64,000 nt of DNA from Vibrio pectenicida (GCA_024347015.1 AP024891.1:1-64000); one strand, 5' to 3'. Positions 41,636 through 50,175 are shown, counted from the first letter of the stretch. The notes: generated from the sequence alone by a model not told the origin. Numbers and translations are program-made.

Positions 41636-42190
41636 GATAATTTCTGACAGCAGTTCTTCTGCCGTTTGAAAGTCAGCTTCAACATTCAACCAAAACTTTT
41701 CGTTCAACCTAAATTTCTTGTGTTCACCCGAATAGAAGTTCAAAACCACTCCATCTTTAGCATCTAACGTCATTTGACCGTGAGCAAATGCATTTCGTAC
41801 TTCCATAACTCTTTTAAGAGCTCCTTGTAGCTTACTAGACTTCTTACCTGACAAGCCCTGATGTTCAACGCAGACTTTTTGAACTAGTTTTTTCTTGAAA
41901 CTAAACTGCATAGCTGAAGATTCTAGCAATTCTTTTTCAAATAGGTGCCTTTTGGGGTCGAACCCACAGAACTTTCCGAAAAAGAAATCTGTTAATACCC
42001 GTTCCATTTTCTGTTCCAAACACAGCGTAGCCCAAACAATAGTCGAAACATTTGACTTTGATACAGCTAATGCCTCCATTCCCTCACTATCGATACCACC
42101 GAACTCCACAATTCCATGTTCATTTGGAGGTGTGTCGAAACTCAGAGGAATAGATACTGTATTTGTTCCTGGTAATTCTGTTTTTCGCAT
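41630..42190 (-). CDS. Cassette protein with HEPN-like motif (186 aa)
   Basis: A mainly helical protein. Residues near 130-140 read 'LKRVMEVRNAFAHGQM', an R-N-x3-H pattern as in HEPN domains, which are often ribonucleases in toxin or abortive-infection systems. The rest ('STIVWATLCLEQKMERVLTD' and 'SFKKKLVQKVCVEHQGL') fits the long helices of that fold. The gene lies between two attC sites, starts six bases before the attC core of the previous cassette, and has no visible partner gene. No signal or membrane part. The assignment rests on the motif and predicted helices. Confidence 0.6.
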   Translation of the reverse strand: MRKTELPGTNTVSIPLSFDTPPNEHGIVEFGGIDSEGMEALAVSKSNVSTIVWATLCLEQKMERVLTDFFFGKFCGFDPKRHLFEKELLESSAMQFSFKKKLVQKVCVEHQGLSGKKSSKLQGALKRVMEVRNAFAHGQMTLDAKDGVVLNFYSGEHKKFRLNEKFWLNVEADFQTAEELLSEIIT

Positions 42191-42196
42191 ATATAA

Positions 42197-42267
42197 CCTA
42201 ACGACGCGCTCTGCGGAAAATTTGGAGCGCAGCGGAAAACTTGTCCGACAGCAGCGCCTTGTTAGGC
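42197..42267 (-). other. attC recombination site (71 bp)
   Basis: The minus strand starts GCCTAACAAGGCGCTGCTG and ends GCGCGTCGTTAGG. The arms TAACGACGCGCT and AGCGCCTTGTTA (plus strand) pair, with inner CTGCGG/CCGCTG-like pairing. It follows directly after thsA, as expected for a cassette, and precedes the HEPN-like gene by 7 bp. Confidence 0.9.
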
Positions 42268-43095
42268 CTAACCTTCAGCAGTGCCTTGACCCATTGATGT
42301 GGACTCTACTATCGAATATTTACAGCTATATTCCAGAAAGCTAGCGAGTTCCAATAAATCAATATTATTTTTCTTTATATCATTTGGATGTATAACAATG
42401 CGCAAACCATCGCAAAATGTATGTTCAGATGTAGACGCTATAAATGATTTCACAATTTCTTGAAATAACTCTTCGCGAGTAGCTGATACACGCGAAAATC
42501 CTGAACCCAATATTGGTACATTTAGTACGTCTTTTTCTCCATTGGAGCCAAGGTAATTCCAAAGCTCTGCTAGAGAAACTCTGATATTTTCGATGTTGCT
42601 CTGAGCCACTCCATTTTCATTTACATCTGCTAGAGCGCAAAAGTACCCAGTTCTTTTATTTGCTCGTACAGTTACCGTTGTTCCAAATTCTTGTCTATCA
42701 CCAGAAGTTTGACCTTGGATTACATCGTTCAAAGCCTGATGATTGGTATAATACTTTTTGGTAAATATGCCTTGAATGCTACGCTCTGAAATTACATCTG
42801 GAGATGTCACGAAGGTTGTGTTTGAACCCACGACAATAGGCCCTTTTTGCTTAAATATGTCACCAGATACGAGCTCCATCGTTATATCTTTACCGTCCAA
42901 TTTAAAACTAAAACCCTTCTTTGGGATTAATCGGAATATTACAATTACAACCCCCACAAGAAGAAAAAGCCACCAATATCCCTTGACTGAGTCTGCTGCC
43001 TCGTCAGTAGCAAAGAAGCTAGTTGCTTCTACAATGAGCCAAAGCATCCCAAAAACATGTAGAAGTTCCGATATTGTTATTTTCAGAAATTTCAT
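42268..43095 (-). CDS. thsA: ThsA-like effector: two membrane helices plus macro domain (type II Thoeris)
   Basis: A 275-residue protein with two N-terminal membrane helices (about 10-28 and 40-57) and a macro-like domain from about 75. 'LVSGDIFKQKGPIVVGSNTT', 'ISERSIQGIFTKKYY' and 'VPILGSGFSRVSATREELFQ' mark the macro fold of ThsA in type II Thoeris. In that system the macro domain binds the nucleotide made by the TIR protein (reported as His-ADPR), and the membrane part then kills the infected cell. The ATG overlaps the thsB stop (ATGA). Both genes form a single integron cassette, with an attC right after thsA. Confidence 0.8.
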   Translation of the reverse strand: MKFLKITISELLHVFGMLWLIVEATSFFATDEAADSVKGYWWLFLLVGVVIVIFRLIPKKGFSFKLDGKDITMELVSGDIFKQKGPIVVGSNTTFVTSPDVISERSIQGIFTKKYYTNHQALNDVIQGQTSGDRQEFGTTVTVRANKRTGYFCALADVNENGVAQSNIENIRVSLAELWNYLGSNGEKDVLNVPILGSGFSRVSATREELFQEIVKSFIASTSEHTFCDGLRIVIHPNDIKKNNIDLLELASFLEYSCKYSIVESTSMGQGTAEG

Positions 43096-43598
43096 CAGAT
43101 ACCAAGCTCTTGATAGACTGAATCTTTGTAATAATACGGGCCGCTTTCTCCGTTCGATTTGTGCGTAGAGAAGCTCTGTGGCCAGTTGTCCATGGCGTAC
43201 TCAACAGCGGACTGTTTAAATGGTATATGAATGGCAAGGGCGTCGCGAAGCACAGGAGGGCAACGGTCATTGTCCATTTGCTTTTTGCCATTAAGGTTAA
43301 CTGCGATAATAGGCAGGTCGCTACTTATGGCCAGCTCAATTTCCCATTTTACGAACTTTGTTAGATAACGTGTGCTTTCGCCAATTAGTAGAATCAGACA
43401 ATTTGCATTAGCCATTCTCTGACGCAAGCGCCCCTTAATAGTTTGTTCCATGCTGCTATCTCTAGCTGTATTAAGATCATGCGCGTCATAGAAGTTAAAG
43501 CTTACATGTTTGCTGCTCTTCCAAGCCTTCATTAAATAGTAATAATGAATATCCTTGTCGCCATCAAAAGCAATGTAAGTCTTGTTTCGGTATGCCAT
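43095..43598 (-). CDS. thsB: ThsB-like TIR protein (type II Thoeris sensor)
   Basis: A 167-residue stand-alone TIR (DUF1863-type): 'KTYIAFDGDKDIHYYYLMKA' strand-helix, 'VSFNFYDAHDLNTARDSS', 'NCLILLIGESTRYLTKFVKW' and 'EIELAISSDLPIIAVNL'. The glutamate of 'KWEIELAI' is in the catalytic place of TIR NADases. In Thoeris it detects phage and makes a signal from NAD+ for ThsA. AAGGAGCAGAG precedes the ATG. It is the first gene after the attC boundary at 43628-43636 and overlaps thsA, so the two are coupled. Confidence 0.85.
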   Translation of the reverse strand: MAYRNKTYIAFDGDKDIHYYYLMKAWKSSKHVSFNFYDAHDLNTARDSSMEQTIKGRLRQRMANANCLILLIGESTRYLTKFVKWEIELAISSDLPIIAVNLNGKKQMDNDRCPPVLRDALAIHIPFKQSAVEYAMDNWPQSFSTHKSNGESGPYYYKDSVYQELGI

Positions 43599-43636
43599 CT
43601 CTGCTCCTTGAGCTTAGATTAATTTGGGCCTAACGC

Positions 43637-44000
43637 TTTATAGATGGATTTTTTCCATCTTTGCATTCCGTCTATGTTGCTGCCATTCATTATGAAATTC
43701 AACAGGTATCAACCTTTTGTGTGAATCGACATATAGTTACGGGGTCGATCTACGGAAAAATTCCGTATAAAACACCAAAGTACGGATTAGATTAATTTGG
43801 TCTATCGGAATACTGTGCAGATGTTCCGAGCGTTGGTTCTGAGAAGGAATGGGGCAAAAGTAAGATTCGTAAACTTAATAGAGCAACCCACAGGCTGCTC
43901 GGCCATCTGACTATAAAGTCTGATTACACCGTGAGAGATTGCATCTAGGCTCATTCATTTTCAGCCTTCTCCAATTTTATTATGGATTGGTGCCATTAGG
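43637..44000. other. Non-coding region with a truncated attC-like end
   Basis: No gene is supported. A 7-bp hairpin AGATGGA, T5, TCCATCT lies at 43642-43660 beside the attC end GCCTAACGC (43628-43636). The opposite attC arm is not found, so this looks like a truncated attC and the edge of the array. The rest is AT-rich without recognised structure. Confidence 0.5.
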
Positions 44001-44537
44001 TCACTCAAGTAACGCGGTGAAACGGATTTCTTCCGTTTGCTCTATACCGTTGTTGTGGCACATCATTTTACCCGCAATGAAGTCATCTGAAATGTACGTA
44101 AATTCGTAGCGTATGTTGTCACCGTATTTGGCTAATACCCTATTATTATCAAAGCGCACATTCGCTGCACATGCCCTATACCTCCCACTACGAAGAATTG
44201 AGATTTCCCTCTGATGATTAGTGACAAGCGTCGTATTGTAATAGGTGTCACCTTCCAATGACACATTCATACGAAACCTCTTTCCTTTTAAACTTTCAAA
44301 TTGTTCTTCGTTGATTAAACCTCGCCCAAGGCCAATTAACTGAGAATATTTAAGTTGTCCGCTAACCGTAACGAATACCAGTTCATTGACACCATCACCA
44401 TTAAGATCTGCTAGTGAGAAATTCTTGATGTCTTCTCCAGGCAAGAGTTCTCTTGGGTCACTGACCACATAATCTGAAGCAAAGAGGCTTGAGGAAAGTA
44501 ATGCTGTCACTGAAAGTGCAAAGATTGATTTTCTCAT
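44001..44537 (-). CDS. Periplasmic protein with FG-GAP-like motif (178 aa)
   Basis: Signal peptide MRKSIFALSVTALLSSSLFA. The mature part contains 'FSLADLNGDGVNELVFVTVS', a calcium-binding FG-GAP/VCBS-like loop, and then strand-rich sequence with two Cys near 'YRACAANVRF' and 'AGKMMCHNNG' that could form a disulfide. GGGAG precedes the ATG. It has no clear link to conjugation. The gene is cargo at the third seam; its function is unknown. Confidence 0.65.
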   Translation of the reverse strand: MRKSIFALSVTALLSSSLFASDYVVSDPRELLPGEDIKNFSLADLNGDGVNELVFVTVSGQLKYSQLIGLGRGLINEEQFESLKGKRFRMNVSLEGDTYYNTTLVTNHQREISILRSGRYRACAANVRFDNNRVLAKYGDNIRYEFTYISDDFIAGKMMCHNNGIEQTEEIRFTALLE

Positions 44538-44826
44538 ATTGAATACTCCCGTTGTTTGAGTGCGTGCAGAATGAAAATAGAATCAATAACAGCATTGCGG
44601 TGCCAGAAGTTGATATTTGCGACTTAATCCATGTTTGTAATGAGAGTTGTGGCTGGGCGTTTTCATCGAAAAGATGGAGGGCTGATGGCTTGATGGTGTG
44701 CTGGTGCTTCACATCCTTCATCCACCAAGGTATCAATACATTATCGGCTTTTCGCTTTTCCTTATCTCAGACTTTTGCTACTCTTACGAAGTTCAAAACG
44801 TCCGTCACTCACGTTAAGCGGTGTCA

Positions 44827-44898
44827 AGCACACGGTTAAAACCTTAAATGCCTCTTGGAAGCGTGTCGCGGTCTGACTCAGTCAGATTGAAGAGATTA
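44827..44898 (+). promoter_or_regulatory. Shared element B, copy 1 (upstream of DUF3275/helicase operon)
   Basis: Begins AGCACACGG and continues CCTTAAATGCC, CTTGGAAGCGTGTCGCGG, then the palindrome TCTGACT-C-AGTCAGA and TTGAAGAGAT. It is nearly identical to 56564-56633, upstream of the relaxase operon, over about 70 bp. In copy 1 a hairpin (CCTTCT, AGAAGG, 44903-44922) follows. The first gene begins 120 bp downstream. It is a likely common control site; alternatively it has a role in transfer DNA processing. Confidence 0.65.
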
Positions 44899-44959
44899 CC
44901 CCCCTTCTTTATCGAGAGAAGGAACACAGCGGGCCTTCTGCTGTGGTCAACACAATCAA

Positions 44960-45018
44960 ACCCATTGGGAATAACATTCCCATTGGTGAAGGTTGTTCCC
45001 TAACAATGGAGCAACCTT
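44960..45018 (+). promoter_or_regulatory. Repeat-rich leader before the DUF3275 operon
   Basis: CCCATTGG occurs twice around GGGAAT-AAC-ATTCCC, which is a perfect 6-bp inverted repeat. GGTTG...CAACC then forms a second hairpin directly before the ATG at 45019. These could be operator or translational control structures; no -10/-35 pair is clear. Confidence 0.4.
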
Positions 45019-45420
45019 ATGGAAACACAACCCCTACCCTGCTCGGGAATGATACCCAGTGTTCATTCTGCACCTGCTCAACCTTTGGTTGATGTCACTG
45101 CGATAGCGAACTCTGCTGGAATTCATGCCGATTATACAGGAATAACCCTAACCACATGGCATCAAGCCATTGATGTGAAAGAGTGTGCAATCACTTTTAA
45201 TCGTGATAAACAATTGCATCGATTGTTGGTTCTGGCCAGACGAGCGGCATTAGCCGCTTCATCCGGCCAAACCATCATCTTTACCGTTGCGTGCCCACCT
45301 TCACGAGGCAGTACCTATCTCCATCATCCCCTCAGATTAACATTACATCTGAGTCAGACGGAGCAAGGCACTCACCTCATTATCCAAACCGAATCAGAAT
45401 GTCAGCATTCTGTCCATTAA
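45019..45420 (+). CDS. Conserved element protein (133 aa, unknown)
   Basis: A soluble protein with no membrane segment. The middle ('TTWHQAIDVKECAITFNRDK') and 'LARRAALAASSGQTIIFTVA' show alternating strand and helix. It is the first gene of the operon that runs to the helicase and is followed by a strong hairpin. No family name can be given with confidence. Confidence 0.65.
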   Translation: METQPLPCSGMIPSVHSAPAQPLVDVTAIANSAGIHADYTGITLTTWHQAIDVKECAITFNRDKQLHRLLVLARRAALAASSGQTIIFTVACPPSRGSTYLHHPLRLTLHLSQTEQGTHLIIQTESECQHSVH

Positions 45421-45447
45421 CCCCCACTGAGAGGCCCCCAGTGGGGG
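45421..45447 (+). terminator. GC-rich hairpin in the operon (attenuator-like)
   Basis: Perfect 9-bp stem CCCCCACTG with CAGTGGGGG, starting at the base after the stop codon. It lacks a T run. It may lower expression of the downstream genes or protect the upstream mRNA. Confidence 0.6.
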
Positions 45448-45474
45448 CCTGTTGTACTGTAATCAGGAGTAAAC

Positions 45475-46056
45475 ATGGTTCAAATTACTGGCACTCTGAA
45501 CATTAAAACCATCACCGGACGTTACGGTGATTTTAACGTCGGCAACTTAGAGTGCGAACTGGGACAATTCGCTATTCGTGACGCGATGCTAGAGGAATAC
45601 ACCGAAGGGACGTACCAAGGTACGTTTGGTGTCACTCGTATCTATGCCGGAAGCTATCAAGCCCGTCAACGCATCGTCATTGAAGCACGTGCAGAGTTGT
45701 CAGCGATTTGGTTGAACGATTACCAAGAAGGGCCACTACCGGAACCTGAATCCCTTGAAGCTGAACCCCAAAGTGCGGATCAGCCCGATTCAGAAGTGAC
45801 GCCAGAGGTGGAGTCTAACCACGATGAGTCCTCGACACATGCACATTTGGCTGAGGTATTCGGCGATCTGTGGCCACTCGGTGAGCAAGTGGGCGATATC
45901 GTCAAACTCGCCCCTGAGGTTGGTCGAGAGCGAATGACTCAACAATTGGCGTTTTTGAAGCGAGACGTCGATGGTGAACGCCGCTGGCGTTTCGAACCTC
46001 GAGCGCAACATTGGATCCGTATTCGACATGATGAGGTGCCTTTGTTATGGCCGTAA
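45475..46056 (+). CDS. DUF3275-family protein
   Basis: The N-terminal 85 residues ('VQITGTLNIKTITGRYGDFN', 'YEGTYQGTFGVTRIYAGSYQ'-like, 'IVIEARAELSAIWL') are the beta-rich DUF3275 domain, found on many MPF_G elements next to the methyltransferase and helicase. A Glu/Pro/Ser-rich linker (about 90-125) leads to a C-terminal helical part. Role unknown, perhaps in DNA handling. TCAGGAG precedes the ATG; the end overlaps the methyltransferase gene by 10 bp. Confidence 0.8.
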   Translation: MVQITGTLNIKTITGRYGDFNVGNLECELGQFAIRDAMLEEYTEGTYQGTFGVTRIYAGSYQARQRIVIEARAELSAIWLNDYQEGPLPEPESLEAEPQSADQPDSEVTPEVESNHDESSTHAHLAEVFGDLWPLGEQVGDIVKLAPEVGRERMTQQLAFLKRDVDGERRWRFEPRAQHWIRIRHDEVPLLWP

Positions 46057-47138
46057 TGCATCCAAGAGTCGCAGGGAACTACTTAAAAGATGGGTACTAC
46101 CCAACCGATGAGGCCACGATATCAAAGCTTTCTCGCCTGTTGGTGTGTTTGCCTGGTCATCACCGATTTCTCGATCCGTGTTGTGGTGAAGGTCTCGCTA
46201 TGGCTCAGCTACTGCGTGAGATTGAGGGGGAAGCGGATTGCCGGATTGATTCTTTTGGCGTCGAACTTGATGCTAAACGGGCAGCATTGGCGAAACCGAG
46301 GCTACACCGACTCTTACACAGTAACGTGTTTGATACGATCATGGGCGCGGGGAGTCAGAGCTTTTTGTTCTTAAACCCGCCCTACGGAGATTTGGTGAGC
46401 GATCAACTGAGTAAGACGCAACGTGCGATGGCCAGACTGGAAATCCAGTTTACTCGCCGCGTATTGCCGGCGTTAAAACGCGGAGGCTTGTTGGCTTTAG
46501 TGGTCCCTTCGACGTCCTTGACGCCAGCGTTTAGCCGCTTTTTGTCCGAACGTCTTGATGATGTGCGAGTCTTTCGCGCTGAAACGGACCGATTTAAACA
46601 AGTGGTGCTGCTGGGTGTTAAGCACGACCAACGAGGAAAAGCCGCAGAGCAACGTCAACATGTGGTCGAGCATTTGACTCAAATTGGTCAAGGTGAACGT
46701 CAACCGAGCTCAATGCCGGAAGGCGTGAGGCTCTATCAGATAGCTCCCCTATCACCTCAACCTTTTCGGTTTGAGAAAGTCAGTCCATCAGTGGATGAGC
46801 TCAGGGAGGCGTTTGAGGCGCATCAAGGATTGTGGCCAACCTTTGATTTGACGTTTGATAAACGCTCGCGCCACTTAGTGCCGAGGCCATTAAAACGACT
46901 CTCGCCTTGGCACCTTTCTTTGTCGCTTGCGGCAGGACAGGTGGCAGGTCGTGTGGTCAGCAATGATGGTAAAACGCAGTTATTAGTAAAAGGAGGGACG
47001 CAAAAAGTCCAAAAAACTCAGACTCAGGTCGAAGGAGACCAAGTCGTGACCACGAAAGTGGATCAATTTGTGCCCCTCATCAGGGCCATACACATCACCC
47101 CAGGTCCGGCCTTTGGCCAGATAGTGGTGATACGCTAA
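46047..47138 (+). CDS. DUF6094-like N6-adenine DNA methyltransferase
   Basis: A 363-residue protein. The SAM-binding motif is 'HRFLDPCCGEGLAMAQLL' and the catalytic NPPY is in 'FLFLNPPYGDLVSD'. 'LPALKRGGLLALVVPSTSLT' follows as in gamma-class methyltransferases. The C-terminal third has no clear motif. It probably protects or marks element DNA and fits the family that travels with DUF3275 on conjugative elements. No restriction partner is seen. It ends 27 bp before a 12-bp-stem hairpin. Confidence 0.8.
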   Translation: MAVMHPRVAGNYLKDGYYPTDEATISKLSRLLVCLPGHHRFLDPCCGEGLAMAQLLREIEGEADCRIDSFGVELDAKRAALAKPRLHRLLHSNVFDTIMGAGSQSFLFLNPPYGDLVSDQLSKTQRAMARLEIQFTRRVLPALKRGGLLALVVPSTSLTPAFSRFLSERLDDVRVFRAETDRFKQVVLLGVKHDQRGKAAEQRQHVVEHLTQIGQGERQPSSMPEGVRLYQIAPLSPQPFRFEKVSPSVDELREAFEAHQGLWPTFDLTFDKRSRHLVPRPLKRLSPWHLSLSLAAGQVAGRVVSNDGKTQLLVKGGTQKVQKTQTQVEGDQVVTTKVDQFVPLIRAIHITPGPAFGQIVVIR

Positions 47139-47162
47139 CTCACGGCAGCTTTGTCTGCCATT

Positions 47163-47193
47163 CCCCCGACTGGGCCTCTTTCCCAGTCAGGGG
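47163..47193 (+). terminator. Hairpin between methyltransferase and next gene
   Basis: CCCCCGACTGGG pairs with CCCAGTCAGGGG (11 of 12), loop CCTCTTT. No T run. It resembles the hairpin at 45421 and may tune expression inside the operon. Confidence 0.6.
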
Positions 47194-47244
47194 AGGTGCG
47201 CTCAATACAACAATGACGTTACACCACTTTTAGGAGAAAAAATA

Positions 47245-47832
47245 ATGAACGCATGTCCTCTGATTGAATGGGAAGAAGGGCTTTATCTCGATGCTTTTGT
47301 GACGGATAAAGACCACCATGTGCAATTCCTATCCCTGTGGGGTCGGGATGGGCTGGTCCAACACTTCTTGGCGTCCTTAACTTTGCCGATGAGCGAAGGC
47401 GGATTGAAGGTGAAAACCCTCACTCTGTCTGACTCACGTCGGTTTATTCTCGATTTTGCCAAAGCAAAGCAACTCAAAAAGCACACCACTCGCTTGGATA
47501 AGTACAGTGAAGTCGGTGAATGGGTACATTTATGGCTCTACGATGAGAGCCTGAATCAATTACAAGGCCAATCGTTGACCTTGTTAACCCAGATGCCCCT
47601 CAGCTGGTCGTTACTTTGGCCAACCGTCAAACAGGTCTGTCATTTGCCGCTTCTTGATGGTTGGCAAGTGCCATTAGGACGTTTACTGGATGACTACTGG
47701 ACGACTTTACCCAGCTTTGGTGTCTGTGGGACCCAATTATCATTGCCTATCGAGGAGATTGAGCCTCTGGTGATGCAAGGCATTCAATCCCTTCAATTGC
47801 AGTTTGATTCAGTGGAAGAGGAGTGTCTCTAA
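47245..47832 (+). CDS. Conserved element protein upstream of helicase (195 aa)
   Basis: A soluble, strand-rich protein with no recognised motif; it starts MNACPLIEWEEGLYLDAFVT behind AGGAG and ends in a Glu-rich tail. Its stop overlaps the helicase start (TAATG), which couples the two. It may be a partner of the helicase. Confidence 0.65.
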   Translation: MNACPLIEWEEGLYLDAFVTDKDHHVQFLSLWGRDGLVQHFLASLTLPMSEGGLKVKTLTLSDSRRFILDFAKAKQLKKHTTRLDKYSEVGEWVHLWLYDESLNQLQGQSLTLLTQMPLSWSLLWPTVKQVCHLPLLDGWQVPLGRLLDDYWTTLPSFGVCGTQLSLPIEEIEPLVMQGIQSLQLQFDSVEEECL

Positions 47833-50111
47833 TGGAAACGATTCACTCACCTTCGACAGACATCGCACCAACGCCGGAAGTGATGACGTTAAATGCGTTC
47901 ATCGATAACTTTGGTGAAGGGCTATTGGATAACATCGAACGCGCGCACCCGCCTCGCTATACGACCGACAACCCTCTTCGCCGCGCCTACCTATCGACGC
48001 TCAAGCGTGCGCCCTTTGCGGCGCAGGCGGAGGCCATACAAGCGATAAGTACGATGCTCATTGATGACCACGCGCCAGCGGGGATCATCAATGGCGAAAT
48101 GGGAACAGGTAAAACGCTGATGGGGATAGCCGCGACGGCAGTGGCCTATTCAGAAAATAAGGCGCAGCGCTTTTTAGTGCTGTCGCCGCCGCATCTGGTC
48201 TATAAATGGCGCCGTGAAATCTTAGACACCGTCCACGGGGCGAAAGTCTGGGTATTAAACGGACCAGACACCTTACTTTCTTTATTGAAACTAAAGAGAG
48301 CACAGCCACATGATGGTCCGGAGTACGTCATTTTAGGTCGCGTGAGAATGCGGATGGGTTATCACTGGTCGCCGGCTTATCGCACTCGGTCGGTCAAGAT
48401 TGAGGTGGGTCATGATGGTGTTGCAGCTCAGCACGCTTGGGTTAAACATTGTGTATGCCCAGACTGCTACACTACGGTCCGCAATGATGAGAAAGACCCT
48501 ATTGCACCGAGTCATTTCCCAACAGACCGGCAATTGGCCTGTGAACAATGCGGGGCCGCACTTTGGACCTTGAGACGTCAACGTCAGAACCAAGGTGTAG
48601 GTGACACGGTCAAACGCGCACTCCAAACGTTGCCCACGATTGGTAAAGTAACCGCGGGGCGACTGTTGGATAATTTTGGTGAAACCACATTAGCCAAGGC
48701 TCTGACGGACAATGTGTATGAACTGGTGAATTTGCTTGATGAAGATGGGGAGTTTGTCTTTAACCAACGTCAGTCTGAGCGTATTGAAAGAAAGTTGGCC
48801 AAGACGCAATTTGCGTTTGGGCAAGGGGACTTTCAAGCCAGTGAGTTCATAAAGCGTTATTTTCCTAAGGGCTTTTTTGACTGGCTGGTCATCGATGAAG
48901 CGCATGAGTATAAGAATGCGGGCAGTGCACAAGGTCAAGCAATGCAAGTGTTGGCCAGCTGCACCCGTCAATGTCTGTTACTCACTGGCACCTTAATGGG
49001 CGGGTACGCTGAAGATCTTTTTTACCTACTTTGGCGGACCATGCCAAGCGTTATGATGAACGACGGTTATCGTTATCATCGTGGCAAGCTCGGTCGGGCC
49101 GCGATGCAGTTCTCTCAGGAGCACGGCATCATCAAAGAAGTGATGAAAGTCAGTGAGGAAGGGAATCACAAAACCGCCAAGGGGCAATCCCTTCGTATCA
49201 GTCAAACGAGAGCGCCTGGTTTTGGTCCTTTGGGCGTGGCCAAGTATGTGTTGCCATACACGGTGTTTGTTAAGTTGTCGGATATGGGCGAGGGGGTATT
49301 ACCAGGCTACAAAGAATACTTTGAAGAAGTCCTGCTTACCCCTGACATGGCCTCTCATTATCAGGAAATGGAAACCGACTTAATGACTCGGCTCAGACAA
49401 GCGCTGAGGGCAGGGGACCACACCTTACTTGGTGTCGTAATGAATGCGCTGTTGGCTTGGCCAGATTGTGCGTTTCGTTGTGAAGAGGTCAAACACCCCA
49501 GGTCTCAAGAGGTGCTTGCCTTCATCCCTGCACTCTTTGATGCTGATACCCCCACGCCCAAGGAGGAGCGATTATTGGAGATGGTGTTAGACAATAAGCG
49601 CAAAGACCGTAGAACTTTAGTGTATACCACTTACACAGGTAAACGTGATACGGCTTCTCGATTGAAGGCATTGATGTTGGAGCAAGGTATCCGTTGTGCC
49701 GTGCTCAGAGCGAGTGTCAAAACCGAAGACAGAGAAGATTGGATATTGGAGCAAGTCGATAGGGGAATTGACGTCATCGTCACCAACCCTGAGTTGGTTA
49801 AGACGGGGTTAGACTTGTTGGAGTTTCCTTCGATCATCTTCATGCAATCTGGTTTTAATGTTTACACCTTGATGCAAGCAGCGAGACGCAGTTGGCGCAT
49901 TGGCCAGACAGAAGACGTGGATGTCACTTTTTTGGGGTATGCGGAAACGGCGCAAATGTCTTGTCTCAGTTTGATGGCTAAGAAAATTGCGGTCACTCAA
50001 TCAACCTCAGGAGAAATGCCAGACAATGGTCTAGACGACTTGAATGGTGATGGTGACAGCGTTGAGGTCGCGTTGGCTAAATCGCTGTTGAACCAAACAC
50101 GTTCTTGTTGA
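47832..50111 (+). CDS. SNF2-like superfamily 2 helicase/ATPase
   Basis: About 759 residues. Walker A is 'IINGEMGTGKTLMG' (about 91), the DEAH box is in 'WLVIDEAHEYKN', and motif III is 'LLLTGTLMGG'. The C-terminal helicase lobe ends with 'MQAARRSWRIGQTEDVDVTF', the SNF2 motif VI. A zinc ribbon (CVCPDC...CEQCG) and a helical insert 'LQTLPTIGKVTAGRLLDNFG' lie between the lobes. It probably moves along or remodels double-stranded DNA. Start ATG 47832 has GAGGAG upstream. It is paired with the methyltransferase in the same operon, recalling defence or DNA-modification modules, but similar pairs are common on MPF_G elements. Confidence 0.85.
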   Translation: METIHSPSTDIAPTPEVMTLNAFIDNFGEGLLDNIERAHPPRYTTDNPLRRAYLSTLKRAPFAAQAEAIQAISTMLIDDHAPAGIINGEMGTGKTLMGIAATAVAYSENKAQRFLVLSPPHLVYKWRREILDTVHGAKVWVLNGPDTLLSLLKLKRAQPHDGPEYVILGRVRMRMGYHWSPAYRTRSVKIEVGHDGVAAQHAWVKHCVCPDCYTTVRNDEKDPIAPSHFPTDRQLACEQCGAALWTLRRQRQNQGVGDTVKRALQTLPTIGKVTAGRLLDNFGETTLAKALTDNVYELVNLLDEDGEFVFNQRQSERIERKLAKTQFAFGQGDFQASEFIKRYFPKGFFDWLVIDEAHEYKNAGSAQGQAMQVLASCTRQCLLLTGTLMGGYAEDLFYLLWRTMPSVMMNDGYRYHRGKLGRAAMQFSQEHGIIKEVMKVSEEGNHKTAKGQSLRISQTRAPGFGPLGVAKYVLPYTVFVKLSDMGEGVLPGYKEYFEEVLLTPDMASHYQEMETDLMTRLRQALRAGDHTLLGVVMNALLAWPDCAFRCEEVKHPRSQEVLAFIPALFDADTPTPKEERLLEMVLDNKRKDRRTLVYTTYTGKRDTASRLKALMLEQGIRCAVLRASVKTEDREDWILEQVDRGIDVIVTNPELVKTGLDLLEFPSIIFMQSGFNVYTLMQAARRSWRIGQTEDVDVTFLGYAETAQMSCLSLMAKKIAVTQSTSGEMPDNGLDDLNGDGDSVEVALAKSLLNQTRSC

Positions 50112-50146
50112 GGGTTTGTGTTGTATCAATCATTACGCTATGAAAG

Positions 50147-50175
50147 GTGCTGACTTCGGTCGGCACTTTTTTTTT
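50147..50175 (+). terminator. Rho-independent terminator of the helicase operon
   Basis: Stem GTGCTGAC/GTCGGCAC (one G-U pair) closed by a TTCG tetraloop and followed by nine T residues. It is a textbook terminator 36 bp after the helicase stop. Confidence 0.95.

Larger units (their letters stand above)
40441..43636 (-). mobile_element. Integron-type cassette array without integrase (CALIN-like)
   Basis: All genes run on the minus strand and are separated by attC sites. It is bounded on the right by GCGTTAGGC (minus strand, 43636-43628), the 3' end of an attC. It passes through complete attCs at 42197-42267 and 41524-41635 and ends with CTAACAAACG (40450-40441) after the last gene, where the rest of an attC is missing. 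Order in transcription: thsB-thsA, a HEPN-like gene, a pentapeptide gene. No integron integrase is in the window, so the cassettes must have come from a chromosomal integron through its IntI. Confidence 0.8.

Noticed and set aside
44940..45018. Riboswitch before the DUF3275 operon
   Set aside because: The inverted repeats are short and do not match any riboswitch core that I know; kept only as a generic regulatory leader.
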